A DNA stretch of 64,000 nucleotides from Actinoplanes campanulatus (GTDB lineage: Bacteria; Actinomycetota; Actinomycetes; Mycobacteriales; Micromonosporaceae). The translations under genes were made by a program, and so were the position numbers. The stretch spans positions 248,001 through 312,000 of the forward strand of contig NZ_BMPW01000007.1 in the NCBI RefSeq assembly GCF_014647795.1. Reading direction: 5' to 3'. This document shows, piece after piece, positions 9,007 through 17,827 of this stretch (the stretch's first letter is position 1; each line of letters begins with the position of its first letter). The notes below the pieces were generated by a model, which was not told where the DNA came from, did no database searches, and saw only the letters and a list, made by a program, of their open reading frames with translations.

Positions 9007-12000
9007 ATGACACGCAAGCAACTCAGCCGAAGGCTGCTGGCCCGTCTCCTCGCGGCGGGCCTGACCGCCGCCGTCGCGCTCGCCCCCACGCCCGCACGTG
9101 CGGCCGCCGGACCCGATCTCGCCGCCGGCAAGCCGGTCACCGCCAGTGGCGCCAACGGCCCCTACGTCGCGGCAAACGTCAACGACGGCAACCCGCAGAC
9201 GTACTGGGAAGGCCCGGCCAACGCGTTCCCGCAATGGGTACAGATCGATCTCGGCAGCGCCGTCGGCGTCGGTCAGGTCGTGCTCAAGCTGCCACCCGCG
9301 GCGGCCTGGGCCACCCGGACCCAGACGCTCAGCGTGCAGGGCAGCGCCGACGGCAGCGGCTTCAGCGCGCTCTCCCCCTCGGCCGGCCGGATCTTCGATC
9401 CAGCCACGTCCAACACGGTCACCCTCGACTTCGACACCACAACCGTCCGGTACGTCCGGGTGAACATCAGCGGCAACACCGGGTGGCCGGCCGCTCAGCT
9501 CGCCGAGTTCGAGATCCACGGTACGGACGGGGGCGGGGATCCGGGCGAGCCGCCGGCGGGCACCAACCTGGCCGGCGGCAAACCGATCGCGGCGTCGTCG
9601 TCCAGGTACGACTTCGTGGCCGGCAACGCCAACGACACCAGCCCGACGAGCTACTGGGAGTCCAACGGCTACCCGGCGACGCTGACCGTGCAGCTCGGCG
9701 CCGACGCCGACGTCACCGCGATCATCGTCAAGCTCAACCCGGACCCGGTCTGGAGCACCCGTACCCAGAATCTCCAGGTCCTCGGCCGGGCACAGACCGC
9801 GACCGGATTCACCTCGCTGAAGGCCCGGGCCGACTACACCTTCAACCCGGCGACCAATCAGAACTCGATCACGATCCCGGTCACCGGTCGCGCGGCGGAC
9901 GTCCAGTTGCAGTTCTTCGGCAACACCGGAGCACCCGGCGGACAGGTCGCCGACCTGCAGGTGATCGGCGGCTGGGCACCGAACCCCGACCTCGTCGTCA
10001 CCGCCGCGACCTGGACACCCCAGTCACCGGGCGAGACCAGCGCGATCACCCTCTCGGCGACGGTCAAGAACCAGGGCACGGCCGCCGCGGCCGCGACCAC
10101 CGTGGACTTCAAGCTGGGCGGCAACGTCGTCGGCAGCGCACCGGCCGGCGCCCTCGCACCCGGCGCGTCGACCACCGTCTCGGCGAACATCGGCGCCCAG
10201 CCGATGGGTAGCTACCCCGTCGCGGCAGTCGTCGACCCGGACAACACGGTCGCGGAGCAGAACAACGGCAACAACACCTTCACCGCGTCCACGCAGCTGG
10301 TGGTCGGTCAAGCACCGGGTCCGGACCTGCGGGTCACGGGCATCACGACGAACCCGGCGAACCCGGCCGTCGGCGCGGCGGTCTCGTTCACCGTCGCGGT
10401 GCACAACCGCGGCACCAGCGGCGCCGGCGCCTCGACGACCCGGCTCACGGTCGGCGGCACGACGCTGAGCGGCACCACCCCGGCGATCGGCGCCGACGCG
10501 ACGGCCACCGTGGCCATCACCGGCGCCTGGACCGCGACCAGCGGCGGAGCCACCCTGACCGCCACCGCGGACGCGACCGACGCCGTCGCCGAGACGAACG
10601 AGAACAACAACGTGCTGACCCGCTCGGTCGTGGTCGGCCGGGGCGCCGCGGTGCCGTACGTCGAGTACGAAGCCGAGGCCGCCCGCTACCAGGGCACCCT
10701 GCTGGAGACCGACGCACTCCGCACCTTCGGGCACACCAACTTCGCCACCGAGTCCTCGGGACGCAGATCGGTACGGCTGAACAGCACCGGCCAGTTCGTC
10801 GAGTTCACCTCGACCAACCAGGCGAACTCCATCGTGGTCCGCAACTCCGTCCCGGACGCGCCGGGCGGCGGCGGCCAGGAGGCGAGCATCAGCCTCTACG
10901 TCAACGACCAGTTCGTACGGAAACTGACGCTCTCCTCGCGCAACAGCTGGGTCTACGGCACGACGGACGACACCGAGAGCCTGTCGAACTCGCCCTCGGC
11001 CGACGCGCGGCGGTTGTTCGACGAGTCGCACGCGCTGCTCGCCCAGTCGTATCCGGCCGGTACCCGCTTCAAGCTGCAGCGCGACGCCGGGGACAACGCG
11101 TCGTTCTACATCATCGACTTCATCGACCTCGAGCAGGTGGCGCCGGCCGCGAGCCAACCGGCCGGCTGCACCTCGATCACCACGTACGGTGCGGTCCCGA
11201 ACGACGGCAACGACGACACCGCGGCCATCCAGCGGGCCGTGACGGACAACCAGAACGGCGTGATCAGCTGCGTCTGGATACCTGCCGGGCAGTGGCGCCA
11301 GGAGCAGAAGATCCTCACGCCGGACCCGGCCCGCGGCCAGTACAACCAGAAGGGCCTGCGCAACGTCACCATCCGGGGCGCCGGCATGTGGCACTCCCAG
11401 CTCTACTCGAACACCCAGCCGCAAAACGTGGTGGGCAACATCAACCACCCGCACGAGGGCAACGTCGGCTTCGAGATCGACGACAACACGCAGATCTCCG
11501 ACCTGGCGATCTTCGGCAACACCCAGAACCGGGCGAACCGCGGCCACGCCCTCAACGGCCGGTTCGGCAAGAACACCGAAATCAGCAACGTCTGGATCGA
11601 GCACGTCAACGTCGGCGCCTGGGTCGGCCGCGACTACTCGGACACCCCCGCCTACTGGAACCCCGGTGACGGGCTCGAATTCTCCGGCATGCGCATCCGC
11701 AACACCTACGCGGACGGCATCAACTTCAGCAACGGCACACGCAACTCGCGGGTGTTCAACTCGTCGTTCCGCACCACGGGCGACGACTCACTGGCGGTCT
11801 GGGCCAACCCGTACGTGAAGGACCAGGCGGTGGACATCGCGTCGAACAACCGCCTCGTCAACAACACCGTGCAACTGCCGTGGCGGGCGAACGGCCTCGC
11901 CATCTACGGCGGATCGAACAACGCGATCGAGAACAACCTGGTCTACGACACGATGAACTACCCCGGCATCATGCTGGCGACAGACCACAGCCCGCTGCCG

Positions 12001-12369
12001 TTCGGCGGAACCACCCTGATCGCCAACAACGGCCTCTACCGAACCGGCGGCGCGTTCTGGGGCGAGGCGCAGGAGTTCGGTGCGATCACGCTGTTCCCGT
12101 CGTCGCGGGACATCACCGGCGTCACCATCCGGGACACCGAGATCGCCGACTCCACCTACGACGGCATCCAGTTCAAGACCGGCGGCGGCAACATGCCCAA
12201 CGTCGCGATCACCAACGTCAAGATCGACGGCTCCAGGAACGGCGCGGGAATCCTGGCCATGGGCGGCGCCCGCGGCAACGCGACGCTGTCCAACGTGACG
12301 ATGACGAACTCGGCCGACGGAGACGTCGTCATCCAGCCGGGCTCGAGCTTCACCATCACCGGACGCTGA
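9007..12369 (+). CDS. Secreted GH87-type alpha-1,3-glucanase with discoidin and CARDB modules
   Basis: A 1120-residue exported enzyme predicted to cut alpha-1,3-glucan. A signal peptide (residues 1-33, ending PARAAA) precedes two F5/8-type C (discoidin) carbohydrate-binding domains (about 36-175 and 188-325), two CARDB-type beta domains (about 335-430 and 440-545), and a beta-sandwich (about 550-710). The C-terminal part is a right-handed beta-helix rich in Asn turns. In it, D903, D926 and D927 (in ADGIN and TGDDS) have the 23-residue spacing I recall for the catalytic Asp trio of GH87 enzymes. ATG 9007 begins a typical basic-hydrophobic leader. A strong hairpin terminator follows, so it is probably monocistronic. 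Related beta-helix families such as GH55 or GH28 are possible but fit less well. Confidence 0.82.
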   Translation: MTRKQLSRRLLARLLAAGLTAAVALAPTPARAAAGPDLAAGKPVTASGANGPYVAANVNDGNPQTYWEGPANAFPQWVQIDLGSAVGVGQVVLKLPPAAAWATRTQTLSVQGSADGSGFSALSPSAGRIFDPATSNTVTLDFDTTTVRYVRVNISGNTGWPAAQLAEFEIHGTDGGGDPGEPPAGTNLAGGKPIAASSSRYDFVAGNANDTSPTSYWESNGYPATLTVQLGADADVTAIIVKLNPDPVWSTRTQNLQVLGRAQTATGFTSLKARADYTFNPATNQNSITIPVTGRAADVQLQFFGNTGAPGGQVADLQVIGGWAPNPDLVVTAATWTPQSPGETSAITLSATVKNQGTAAAAATTVDFKLGGNVVGSAPAGALAPGASTTVSANIGAQPMGSYPVAAVVDPDNTVAEQNNGNNTFTASTQLVVGQAPGPDLRVTGITTNPANPAVGAAVSFTVAVHNRGTSGAGASTTRLTVGGTTLSGTTPAIGADATATVAITGAWTATSGGATLTATADATDAVAETNENNNVLTRSVVVGRGAAVPYVEYEAEAARYQGTLLETDALRTFGHTNFATESSGRRSVRLNSTGQFVEFTSTNQANSIVVRNSVPDAPGGGGQEASISLYVNDQFVRKLTLSSRNSWVYGTTDDTESLSNSPSADARRLFDESHALLAQSYPAGTRFKLQRDAGDNASFYIIDFIDLEQVAPAASQPAGCTSITTYGAVPNDGNDDTAAIQRAVTDNQNGVISCVWIPAGQWRQEQKILTPDPARGQYNQKGLRNVTIRGAGMWHSQLYSNTQPQNVVGNINHPHEGNVGFEIDDNTQISDLAIFGNTQNRANRGHALNGRFGKNTEISNVWIEHVNVGAWVGRDYSDTPAYWNPGDGLEFSGMRIRNTYADGINFSNGTRNSRVFNSSFRTTGDDSLAVWANPYVKDQAVDIASNNRLVNNTVQLPWRANGLAIYGGSNNAIENNLVYDTMNYPGIMLATDHSPLPFGGTTLIANNGLYRTGGAFWGEAQEFGAITLFPSSRDITGVTIRDTEIADSTYDGIQFKTGGGNMPNVAITNVKIDGSRNGAGILAMGGARGNATLSNVTMTNSADGDVVIQPGSSFTITGR

Positions 12370-12384
12370 GGTCGAGGCTCCAAC

Positions 12385-12425
12385 TCAGGGCCGGCCCCCG
12401 GTGCGTACGCCGGGGCCGGCCCTGA
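12385..12425 (+). terminator. Hairpin terminator after the GH87 gene
   Basis: The arms TCAGGGCCGGCCCCCG and CGGGGCCGGCCCTGA flank a short loop, giving a stem of about 15 bp just after the stop. There is no T-run, as is usual for this GC-rich group. Confidence 0.8.
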
Positions 12426-12596
12426 ACGACGTTCCCCCAGAACGCCCAACCACCACCGCGCCCACACCGCACTCGGAGGACAACCGCCCATAGCCGGTGA
12501 TCTATGTCACCACCACATCACATGGGCGAAACGTGTATCTTCTTCCCGTCCAGTCATCGACTTGGACGATTCACATTTCTAGTACGGGGGATTTCT

Positions 12597-13043
12597 GTGC
12601 GTAGGTCAATCGGTCAAAAGGCACTTTCCGTCCTCGGGAGCGCCGCCGTGGCGCTGACCGCCGTGGTCGGCGTCCAGGTCGCCACCAGCCAGTCCGCCTC
12701 CGCGGCCGCCTGCATCTCCACGGACAACGTGCACTCCTGGTACGTGAACGGCAGCGCGTCCGCTGGAAACAGCAAGTCGCCGACCTACACGACGACCGCG
12801 AACTGCCAGGACATCAACTTCGCCCTCGGGGAGGTCGCAGAGAGCGGCGACGCCGTCGGCAGGGTGCGGGTCTGCTTCGTCGGCGCCGGGTACTGCCAGA
12901 GCAGCTGGAAGTCGTACAACAGCAGGACCCAGAACCGCATCGTGGTCGCCACCAACGTGTCAGACGGCACGACCTTCAAGATGGAGTTCGACTGGGGCAC
13001 GGGCACCGTCGCCGACCGCTTCGGTTTCGGGATCTGGGCCTGA
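12597..13043 (+). CDS. Small secreted protein of unknown function
   Basis: About 148 residues from GTG 12597, which has a GGGGG Shine-Dalgarno sequence 6 bp upstream; a start at 12504 would put non-leader sequence before the signal peptide. The signal peptide (VRRSIGQKAL, a hydrophobic core, then an ASA-A cleavage site) gives a mature protein of about 110 residues. That protein has four cysteines (probably two disulfides), many Ser/Thr/Asn and a C-terminal aromatic stretch, FGFGIWA. I do not recognise the family. A hairpin follows directly, so it is likely transcribed alone. Confidence 0.7.
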   Translation: MRRSIGQKALSVLGSAAVALTAVVGVQVATSQSASAAACISTDNVHSWYVNGSASAGNSKSPTYTTTANCQDINFALGEVAESGDAVGRVRVCFVGAGYCQSSWKSYNSRTQNRIVVATNVSDGTTFKMEFDWGTGTVADRFGFGIWA

Positions 13044-13057
13044 ACTGACCGCTGAGT

Positions 13058-13107
13058 AGGTCCAGAGCGCGGTGGCGGGATTACGCCCGGTCCGTTGCTC
13101 TGGACCT
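13058..13107 (+). terminator. Hairpin terminator after the small secreted protein gene
   Basis: A perfect 11-bp inverted repeat (AGGTCCAGAGC at 13058-13068 and GCTCTGGACCT at 13097-13107) with a 28-base loop, starting 14 bp after the stop. Confidence 0.6.
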
Positions 13108-13115
13108 CTCGCCGA

Positions 13116-13247
13116 GTGAAGTGGGTCGCCAGCGAGGCGCCCGTGGTGCGGGTCCTTTCCACGCCCATCACCAGCCCAGCCGTCCGCCGTGACATCGAGG
13201 CGTTCTTGCTCACGCTGGCCCGCCACGAGTACGAGCATGCCGCTTGA
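13116..13247 (+). pseudogene. Possible 3' remnant of a degraded gene
   Basis: A frame ending at TGA 13247 reads as ordinary protein (VKWVASEAPVVRVLS, then RRDIEAFLLTLARHEYEHAA) and stays open upstream into the terminator stem. It has no plausible ribosome-binding site. It resembles the tail of a larger lost gene. No family is recognised, and it could be chance in GC-rich DNA. The rest of 13248-13556 shows no gene. Confidence 0.22.
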
Positions 13248-13556
13248 CCAGCCCGGACGTATTCCGGCAGGCACCACGTCCGCGATACACGGGATGTCGC
13301 CGTCGCGGGCCATGGCCCGGGAGCCCGCGCCATGACCGCGCACATAAAGAAACCGATTCGGGGGAACGGGTTCGCATGTCAACAGTTGCACGCAGGGGCT
13401 CATCTGGAGCCGGATTCGTCATCGACGCAACGACACTGTCTGTCGCCGGTGATTTCCACCACGGATCTGGCAACCGATAACCGCACGGCCTCCACCTGAT
13501 CTGGTGATGAGAAGGCCCACCGAGCCCCGCGCTCCCTATTTCCAAGGCAGACTGTC

Positions 13557-14165
13557 ATGCGTTCCCAGAGGGTATTGTCGATAGCAGTAGCGTTGCTGGC
13601 ATGTGGCCTCGCCGGCTGCAGCGATGTCAGTGAACCGTCAAGTGGGAAACCCACTGCGATAAATCAGCAGACCTACCACCTTGACGATCGTGACATCAAA
13701 GAAGGCGAAGATCTCCAAAACAGGCTGATGGCCGATGGCTCCGTGAGCCGTAGTGATTACGAGCAAGCGGTAAAAGCGGTGGGCGAATGCTTCGCGCGAT
13801 ACAATCTGAGGTTTACCGACGAGGGGTGGGACCCCGTTGGAAACCAGACGATCGATTTCACCTTCGGTAACCCCGAACTCTCGGACGATGAGGTTCTCGG
13901 CTACGGAGACGGCTGCCAGAAGGTTTACCTGGAAAGAATCCAGGAGTCATTCGTGGCATCGTCCGAGCCCGTCATGGATCCCGCGATCCTGAAAGCGTCG
14001 CAGAATTGCTTGTCCAAGCAGGGAATCCAGACAACCAGGAACGAGACGAACATAGAGGACCTGGTCGCCAGCGCGGGGAAGGCTGCGTTCGACGATGTCC
14101 TTAAGTGCGTCAAGGAGTCGGCGCAGACACTTCATCCCAACCGGTCGCTGAACATCGGCGTGTGA
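13557..14165 (+). CDS. Putative lipoprotein of unknown function
   Basis: 202 residues with a lipoprotein signal peptide. The lipobox LAGC places the acylated cysteine at about residue 22, so it should be tethered outside the membrane. The mature part is acidic, has further cysteines in the body (GECFARY, GDGCQK, QNCLSK and LKCVKE) and no recognised domain. Codon use is clearly less GC-biased in third positions than in the flanking enzyme genes, as also seen in the next two genes. This suggests that this short secreted-protein patch was acquired. Confidence 0.72.
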   Translation: MRSQRVLSIAVALLACGLAGCSDVSEPSSGKPTAINQQTYHLDDRDIKEGEDLQNRLMADGSVSRSDYEQAVKAVGECFARYNLRFTDEGWDPVGNQTIDFTFGNPELSDDEVLGYGDGCQKVYLERIQESFVASSEPVMDPAILKASQNCLSKQGIQTTRNETNIEDLVASAGKAAFDDVLKCVKESAQTLHPNRSLNIGV

Positions 14166-14335
14166 AGCGGGGAATCTCTTTTCCTTCTCCGACTGCGACG
14201 TTTTCCACCCCATCTCGCTCAGCCGGGCGGAACCCGATTGGCCGGCAGAGCATTTCTCGGTACCGAACCTGCTCACCGTTGTTCGTCCGTGAGCAGGGAA
14301 TCTTAGCTGGTCAACCAAAGTAAGGAGTTTCATCC

Positions 14336-14704
14336 ATGGGGGTCAAGAAGGCGGCTAAGCCGCCGTTCGTAAGTGCTCTGGCGGTGTCCACTGCGATCGT
14401 CACGGGCGTGATCGCGTTTCCAGCCCCGGCTCTCGCTGCGAACAGCACGTTCATCGACCGTGGGGACTGCAGGTGGCATGCGGAGGTCTGGTCGGGAGAG
14501 GCCGAGACCGAGCGCGTCGACACCGATGGTGGCTGCACGGGGCACAGTTGGGCTCGAATCAAGGTCGACGGGTCTTGGCGTTCTTGGCAACACAAGGAGA
14601 GGTGGATCGTCATCCCTCTGCCCAGCGCCGCGCACCCGATTCAGCAGAGCCAGCACAAGACCTGCTCCGACTGCGGCGTTTACACGCTGACTCCGACTTT
14701 CTAG
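14336..14704 (+). CDS. Small secreted Cys-rich protein, copy 1 of a tandem pair
   Basis: 122 residues. The Shine-Dalgarno sequence TAAGGAG lies about 9 bp before ATG 14336. A signal peptide ends at ALAA near residue 35. The mature domain of about 85 residues has four cysteines: one early (GDCRWHAE), one central (GGCTGHSW) and two in HKTCSDC near the end. It also has conserved EAET and IKV motifs. The next gene encodes the same pattern, so this is a tandem duplication. No known family is recognised; four fixed cysteines suggest a compact disulfide-bonded exported domain. Confidence 0.72.
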   Translation: MGVKKAAKPPFVSALAVSTAIVTGVIAFPAPALAANSTFIDRGDCRWHAEVWSGEAETERVDTDGGCTGHSWARIKVDGSWRSWQHKERWIVIPLPSAAHPIQQSQHKTCSDCGVYTLTPTF

Positions 14705-14754
14705 CACTCCACCTCCTCTTGGCAGTTTCAACGACGAATAGGAGAGCAGTACAG

Positions 14755-15108
14755 ATGAAGAAGCTCAGCTTCATGGGATCGGCTACCGCATTGGCGCTGG
14801 CGGCAGTCGCTGTGATGGTGCCGTCGTCCGCCTCCGCAGCGGCTGGCCCCACCACACGAATCATCGAGCGAAGCGGTTGTCTCTGGACGGCGGAGAACTG
14901 GGGATTCGAGGCGGAGACCCATCGTTCAGCCCCCAACGACTGCGCTGGACATGCTTGGGTCCAGATCAAGGTCAACAATTCCTGGTCTGCCTGGAAGCAC
15001 GATTACAATGAGGCGAAACTGCCGGCGCCCTCCGGGCAGAGGATCCAGCAGAGTCGGCACAAGACCTGCACAGACTGCGCTGCCATCACCCTCAACGCGC
15101 CCAGCTGA
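14755..15108 (+). CDS. Small secreted Cys-rich protein, copy 2 of a tandem pair
   Basis: 117 residues from ATG 14755, with AGGAGAG upstream. A signal peptide ends at ASAAA. The mature domain is paralogous to the gene 50 bp upstream: SGCLWTAENW, EAETHR, DCAGHAWVQIKV, SWSAWKH, IQQSRHKTC and then TDC share spacing and all four cysteines. The pair is probably one transcript ending at the hairpin at 15223-15275. Function unknown. Confidence 0.74.
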   Translation: MKKLSFMGSATALALAAVAVMVPSSASAAAGPTTRIIERSGCLWTAENWGFEAETHRSAPNDCAGHAWVQIKVNNSWSAWKHDYNEAKLPAPSGQRIQQSRHKTCTDCAAITLNAPS

Positions 15109-15222
15109 CCCTGTCGCCAACAATTCATCGAGGGCATCACCGTAAGGTCCTGCATCCTCGACGGATACGGCTTTGACCATGGGTTTCGCCGATTCCCGCG
15201 GCATCGCTTCCTGACAGCTACC

Positions 15223-15275
15223 GAACCGGCCCGAGCAACGGCATGGCGAATCCGCCACCCATCTCGGGCCGGTTC
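15223..15275 (+). terminator. Hairpin terminator after the tandem small secreted genes
   Basis: The arms GAACCGGCCCGAG and CTCGGGCCGGTTC form a perfect 13-bp stem with a 27-base loop in the non-coding stretch 15109-15418. Nothing else is seen in that stretch except a TAGCAT hexamer at 15406-15411, 8 bp before the next start. Confidence 0.55.
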
Positions 15276-15418
15276 CGTGCTTTCGCGTGCCCCTCGTGCA
15301 CCCGGGCCCTCTACCAGTAGCCGCGACTCAACTACTGGCCGGGCCACGCGAACCGCGAGGGATGATGCTCAAGCCCGACGGATGGCCGATCGGTCGCGCC
15401 AGATCTAGCATGATCTCC

Positions 15419-15916
15419 ATGAGCGACGTCACCGCCGGTGAGGTACCCGAGCTGGCGTTCACACTCCCGACCATCCCGGCCTCTGCCGGAGCTCTGGTGC
15501 GTGGCCGCAAGGGCCGATTGCTCATCCTGAAGCCGACGTACAAGGGCGGTTGGACGATCCCGGGTGGGATTGTCGAGATCGGCGAGTCACCCTGGGAGGC
15601 GTGTCGCCGCGAAACCAACGAGGAGTGCGGCCTCAACGTCACCACGGGGCGGCTCGTGTGCGTAGACTTCCTGCGCCCACGGCCTGGCCGTCCGGGTGGT
15701 ATGCGCTTCCTTTTCGACTGCGGCGTCTTCGACGACGCCGTCTTGGACACGGTGGTCCCCCAGCCGGTCGAGATCGCCGAAAGCCGGATCCTGCCGATCG
15801 ACACGGCGCTGCCTCTGCTGAGCGGACCGGTCCGACGTCGGGTACGCGCCGCCTGGAAGACCAAACGGGTGCGCTATCTCGAGGACGGCCGCCCTGTGCA
15901 GGGGATCAGTTCTTAG
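15419..15916 (+). CDS. Nudix hydrolase
   Basis: About 165 residues. A complete Nudix box is visible (G-x5-E-x7-RE-x2-EE-x-G: GGIVEIGE, then RRETNEECG near residues 55-75), so it should hydrolyse a nucleoside diphosphate linked to some group X using Mg2+ or Mn2+. The substrate is not predictable. ATG 15419 is preceded by TAGCAT ending 8 bp upstream, which would fit a leaderless mRNA; ATG 15410 is an in-frame alternative. It is convergent with the GH16 gene across a hairpin. Confidence 0.88.
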   Translation: MSDVTAGEVPELAFTLPTIPASAGALVRGRKGRLLILKPTYKGGWTIPGGIVEIGESPWEACRRETNEECGLNVTTGRLVCVDFLRPRPGRPGGMRFLFDCGVFDDAVLDTVVPQPVEIAESRILPIDTALPLLSGPVRRRVRAAWKTKRVRYLEDGRPVQGISS

Positions 15917-15964
15917 CAGATCTCTGCCATGGTCGGACGCCGCGCGCACCGGAACGCGCGGAAG

Positions 15965-15996
15965 AGGGCGCGGGAGCTTGTCCGCTTCCGCGCCCT
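15965..15996. terminator. Hairpin between convergent Nudix and GH16 genes
   Basis: AGGGCGCGG and CCGCGCCCT form a 9-bp stem around a 14-base loop between the two converging genes. It may stop transcription from either side. Confidence 0.5.
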
Positions 15997-16024
15997 GACC
16001 GTCAGTGTGCCCCTCGGCCGGCCG

Positions 16025-17383
16025 TCACGCGGCCTTCACGAAGTACTGTGCGGCCGATCCGTTGCAGTCCCAGATCTGCAGTCGCGCGCCGTCCGCTGTC
16101 GAGCCGCTCGGGGAGTCCAGGCACTTGTTGGAGTTCGGGTTGCGCAACCGGTTACCTTCCTGGACCCAGTTCTGTGCGCCGCTGCCGTTGCAGTCCCAGA
16201 GCTGCACCTTCGTGCCGTTGGCCGTACCCGCGCTGGTGACGTCGAGGCACCGGCCCAACGTCCGCAGGGTCTGGCCGTCCCAGCTCCACTGCTGGTCCTT
16301 CGAAAGAGAAGGTCCCTGGCAGGTCCACAGCTGCACGGCCGCGCCATTGCCGCCCGTGTCGTTTCCGGCCACGTCCACGCACTTGCCGCCCGGCCCGTTG
16401 ACCTGCGTCGCGGGTCCGCCCGTCGGAGGCGGCGTCGTGCCCCCGCCGTCCTGGTAGTAGCGCACGTAGTCGATCGATGCGGTGAGCGGGAACTGGCTTT
16501 GCACGGGGTTCTGTCCGGGGTACGTGCCGCCCAGCGCCAGGTTGAAGATGATGTGGAACGGCTTGCGGAACTCCTCCAGGGTCGCCGGTGTCGTGTCGAT
16601 CACGTGCGTTTGCACACCGTCGACGTACCAGCGGATCTGCGCGGCCGTCCACTCGATCGCGTAGACGTGGAAGGCCGCGGCGTTGTTGACGGCGGGGTTC
16701 GCGACGTAGTTGGCGTTCTGACCCGCTGTCCACGGGAACACGCCGGTCCGGAGATCCCAGAAGATGTTGTTCGTCACGGTCGCGTTCGCGTTCGCGTGTT
16801 CCATGATGTCGACCTCGCCGCAACTGGCCCAGTTGGTGGGCAGGCGGTCGTAGTAGGTCTGTGCAGGGTTGTAGGCGCTCGTGGACGTCTCGTCGCACGC
16901 GTCACCGAGCATCCAGAAGGCCGGCCACGAGCCGGTGGCGGTCGGGAGCGCCATGCGCGCCTCGATGCGGCCGTACTGGAAGGAGCGCTTCGTGTCCGTC
17001 GTCATGCGGCACGACGTCTGGTAGAAGTTGCGGCCGTTGACGGTGATGGGCGTCGTGAGCCAGTTGGCGCGCATCACGAGGTTGCCGCCGGACTGCGTGC
17101 AGTTCTCGGGGCGGTACCACTCCCACTCGCCGTTGCCCCAGCCGTCGAAAGCATTGAGGCCGGGGTTGAGGCCGTTGCCGACGTTGTAGTTCCAGTTGGC
17201 GCTGCTGGGCGCGCCGGACCCGTTGAACTCGTCGGCCCACACGAGGTTCCAAGCGGCCTGTGCGGGCTGCTGCTGGACGACCGCGCTGCCGACGAGTGCG
17301 GTGACGGCCGCGGTGAGGAGGACCAGGAGGCGCCGGAGGTTGCGTGACAGCGCTCGGTCCGCGAAACCTGCATTCTTTGTCAC
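16025..17383 (-). CDS. Secreted GH16 endo-beta-glucanase with C-terminal ricin-type CBM13
   Basis: 452 residues. A long basic signal peptide (cleavage near AQAA, residue 43) leads to a GH16 domain (about 45-310). The catalytic signature GEVDIMEH carries the nucleophile and acid/base glutamates. A Pro/Gly-rich linker is followed by a ricin-B/CBM13 trefoil (about 325-452) with three repeats of the pattern GKCLD...VQLWDCNG...QW. GH16 enzymes of this type usually cut beta-1,3 or mixed-linked glucan. GTG 17383 has GAGAGGA upstream. The leader contains an imperfect LacI-type operator and an AT-rich promoter region. With the GH87 gene it gives a glucan-wall-degrading pair. Confidence 0.92.
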   Translation of the reverse strand: MTKNAGFADRALSRNLRRLLVLLTAAVTALVGSAVVQQQPAQAAWNLVWADEFNGSGAPSSANWNYNVGNGLNPGLNAFDGWGNGEWEWYRPENCTQSGGNLVMRANWLTTPITVNGRNFYQTSCRMTTDTKRSFQYGRIEARMALPTATGSWPAFWMLGDACDETSTSAYNPAQTYYDRLPTNWASCGEVDIMEHANANATVTNNIFWDLRTGVFPWTAGQNANYVANPAVNNAAAFHVYAIEWTAAQIRWYVDGVQTHVIDTTPATLEEFRKPFHIIFNLALGGTYPGQNPVQSQFPLTASIDYVRYYQDGGGTTPPPTGGPATQVNGPGGKCVDVAGNDTGGNGAAVQLWTCQGPSLSKDQQWSWDGQTLRTLGRCLDVTSAGTANGTKVQLWDCNGSGAQNWVQEGNRLRNPNSNKCLDSPSGSTADGARLQIWDCNGSAAQYFVKAA

Positions 17384-17432
17384 GGAGAACGTCCTCTCGT
17401 ACGGAGTGGTCGATCTACTGCGGGGGTGACAT

Positions 17433-17459
17433 GAGAGCGTTTTCTGTAAACATTGTTAC
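17433..17459 (-). promoter_or_regulatory. Candidate LacI-type operator and AT-rich promoter of the GH16 gene
   Basis: Reading on the gene's strand, GAAAACGCTCTC (17444 to 17433) is an imperfect palindrome centred on CG, matching the GAnAnCGnTnTC layout of LacI-family sugar-regulator operators. Next to it, GTAACAATGTTTAC (17459-17446) is a second imperfect palindrome in an unusually AT-rich stretch. Both lie 50-76 bp before the start codon. Operator identity is inferred from pattern only. Confidence 0.4.
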
Positions 17460-17827
17460 GTAAATATTTCCAGATGTCGATGCGTTGGGTCGGCACTGGC
17501 GGACCGAGCGCTGGGGAAGCGCCTGGGCGGTCATTCCGGTCGATCGCGTTTGCGCATGGCGACTCGGACAGCACGGCGTGTGACCGCTCCGCCGCTCGGG
17601 ATCGTCGCGCGGCTGCGCACGCGGTGCCCTGCGTGCCGGACACAACGCGCCGACACTCTGCGCGTCAGGGACCGAACTCGTCGGAGTCAGCGCGTCGACG
17701 TCGCCGCCACCGAGAGGCGCTCACGACCGCGTGAGGACACCGTGCGCGGCGCGGAAGGCGCGGGTTCAGCTGGATCTGGTCGACGTCCGGCCAGTCCGGC
17801 CTCGTCCAGCAGCCGTGGCAGCCCCGT
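17460..17827. other. Intergenic region between GH16 and the ESX-associated genes
   Basis: No gene I can support. Some minus-strand frames near 17650-17826 read as ordinary protein for short distances, but they have no start signal and are interrupted. They may be degraded coding DNA. Confidence 0.3.

Noticed and set aside
10024-11604. Minus-strand open frame opposite the GH87 gene
   Set aside because: It mirrors the codon bias of the glucanase. No ribosome-binding site and no domain.
15929-17347. Plus-strand open frame opposite the GH16 gene
   Set aside because: The minus-strand frame has a signal peptide, catalytic motif and ricin repeats. The plus-strand product is featureless.
17650-17826. 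Minus-strand reading resembling the tail of an enzyme (VDQIQLNPRLPRRA)
   Set aside because: Too short, no start and phase interruptions. I could not support it even as a named remnant.
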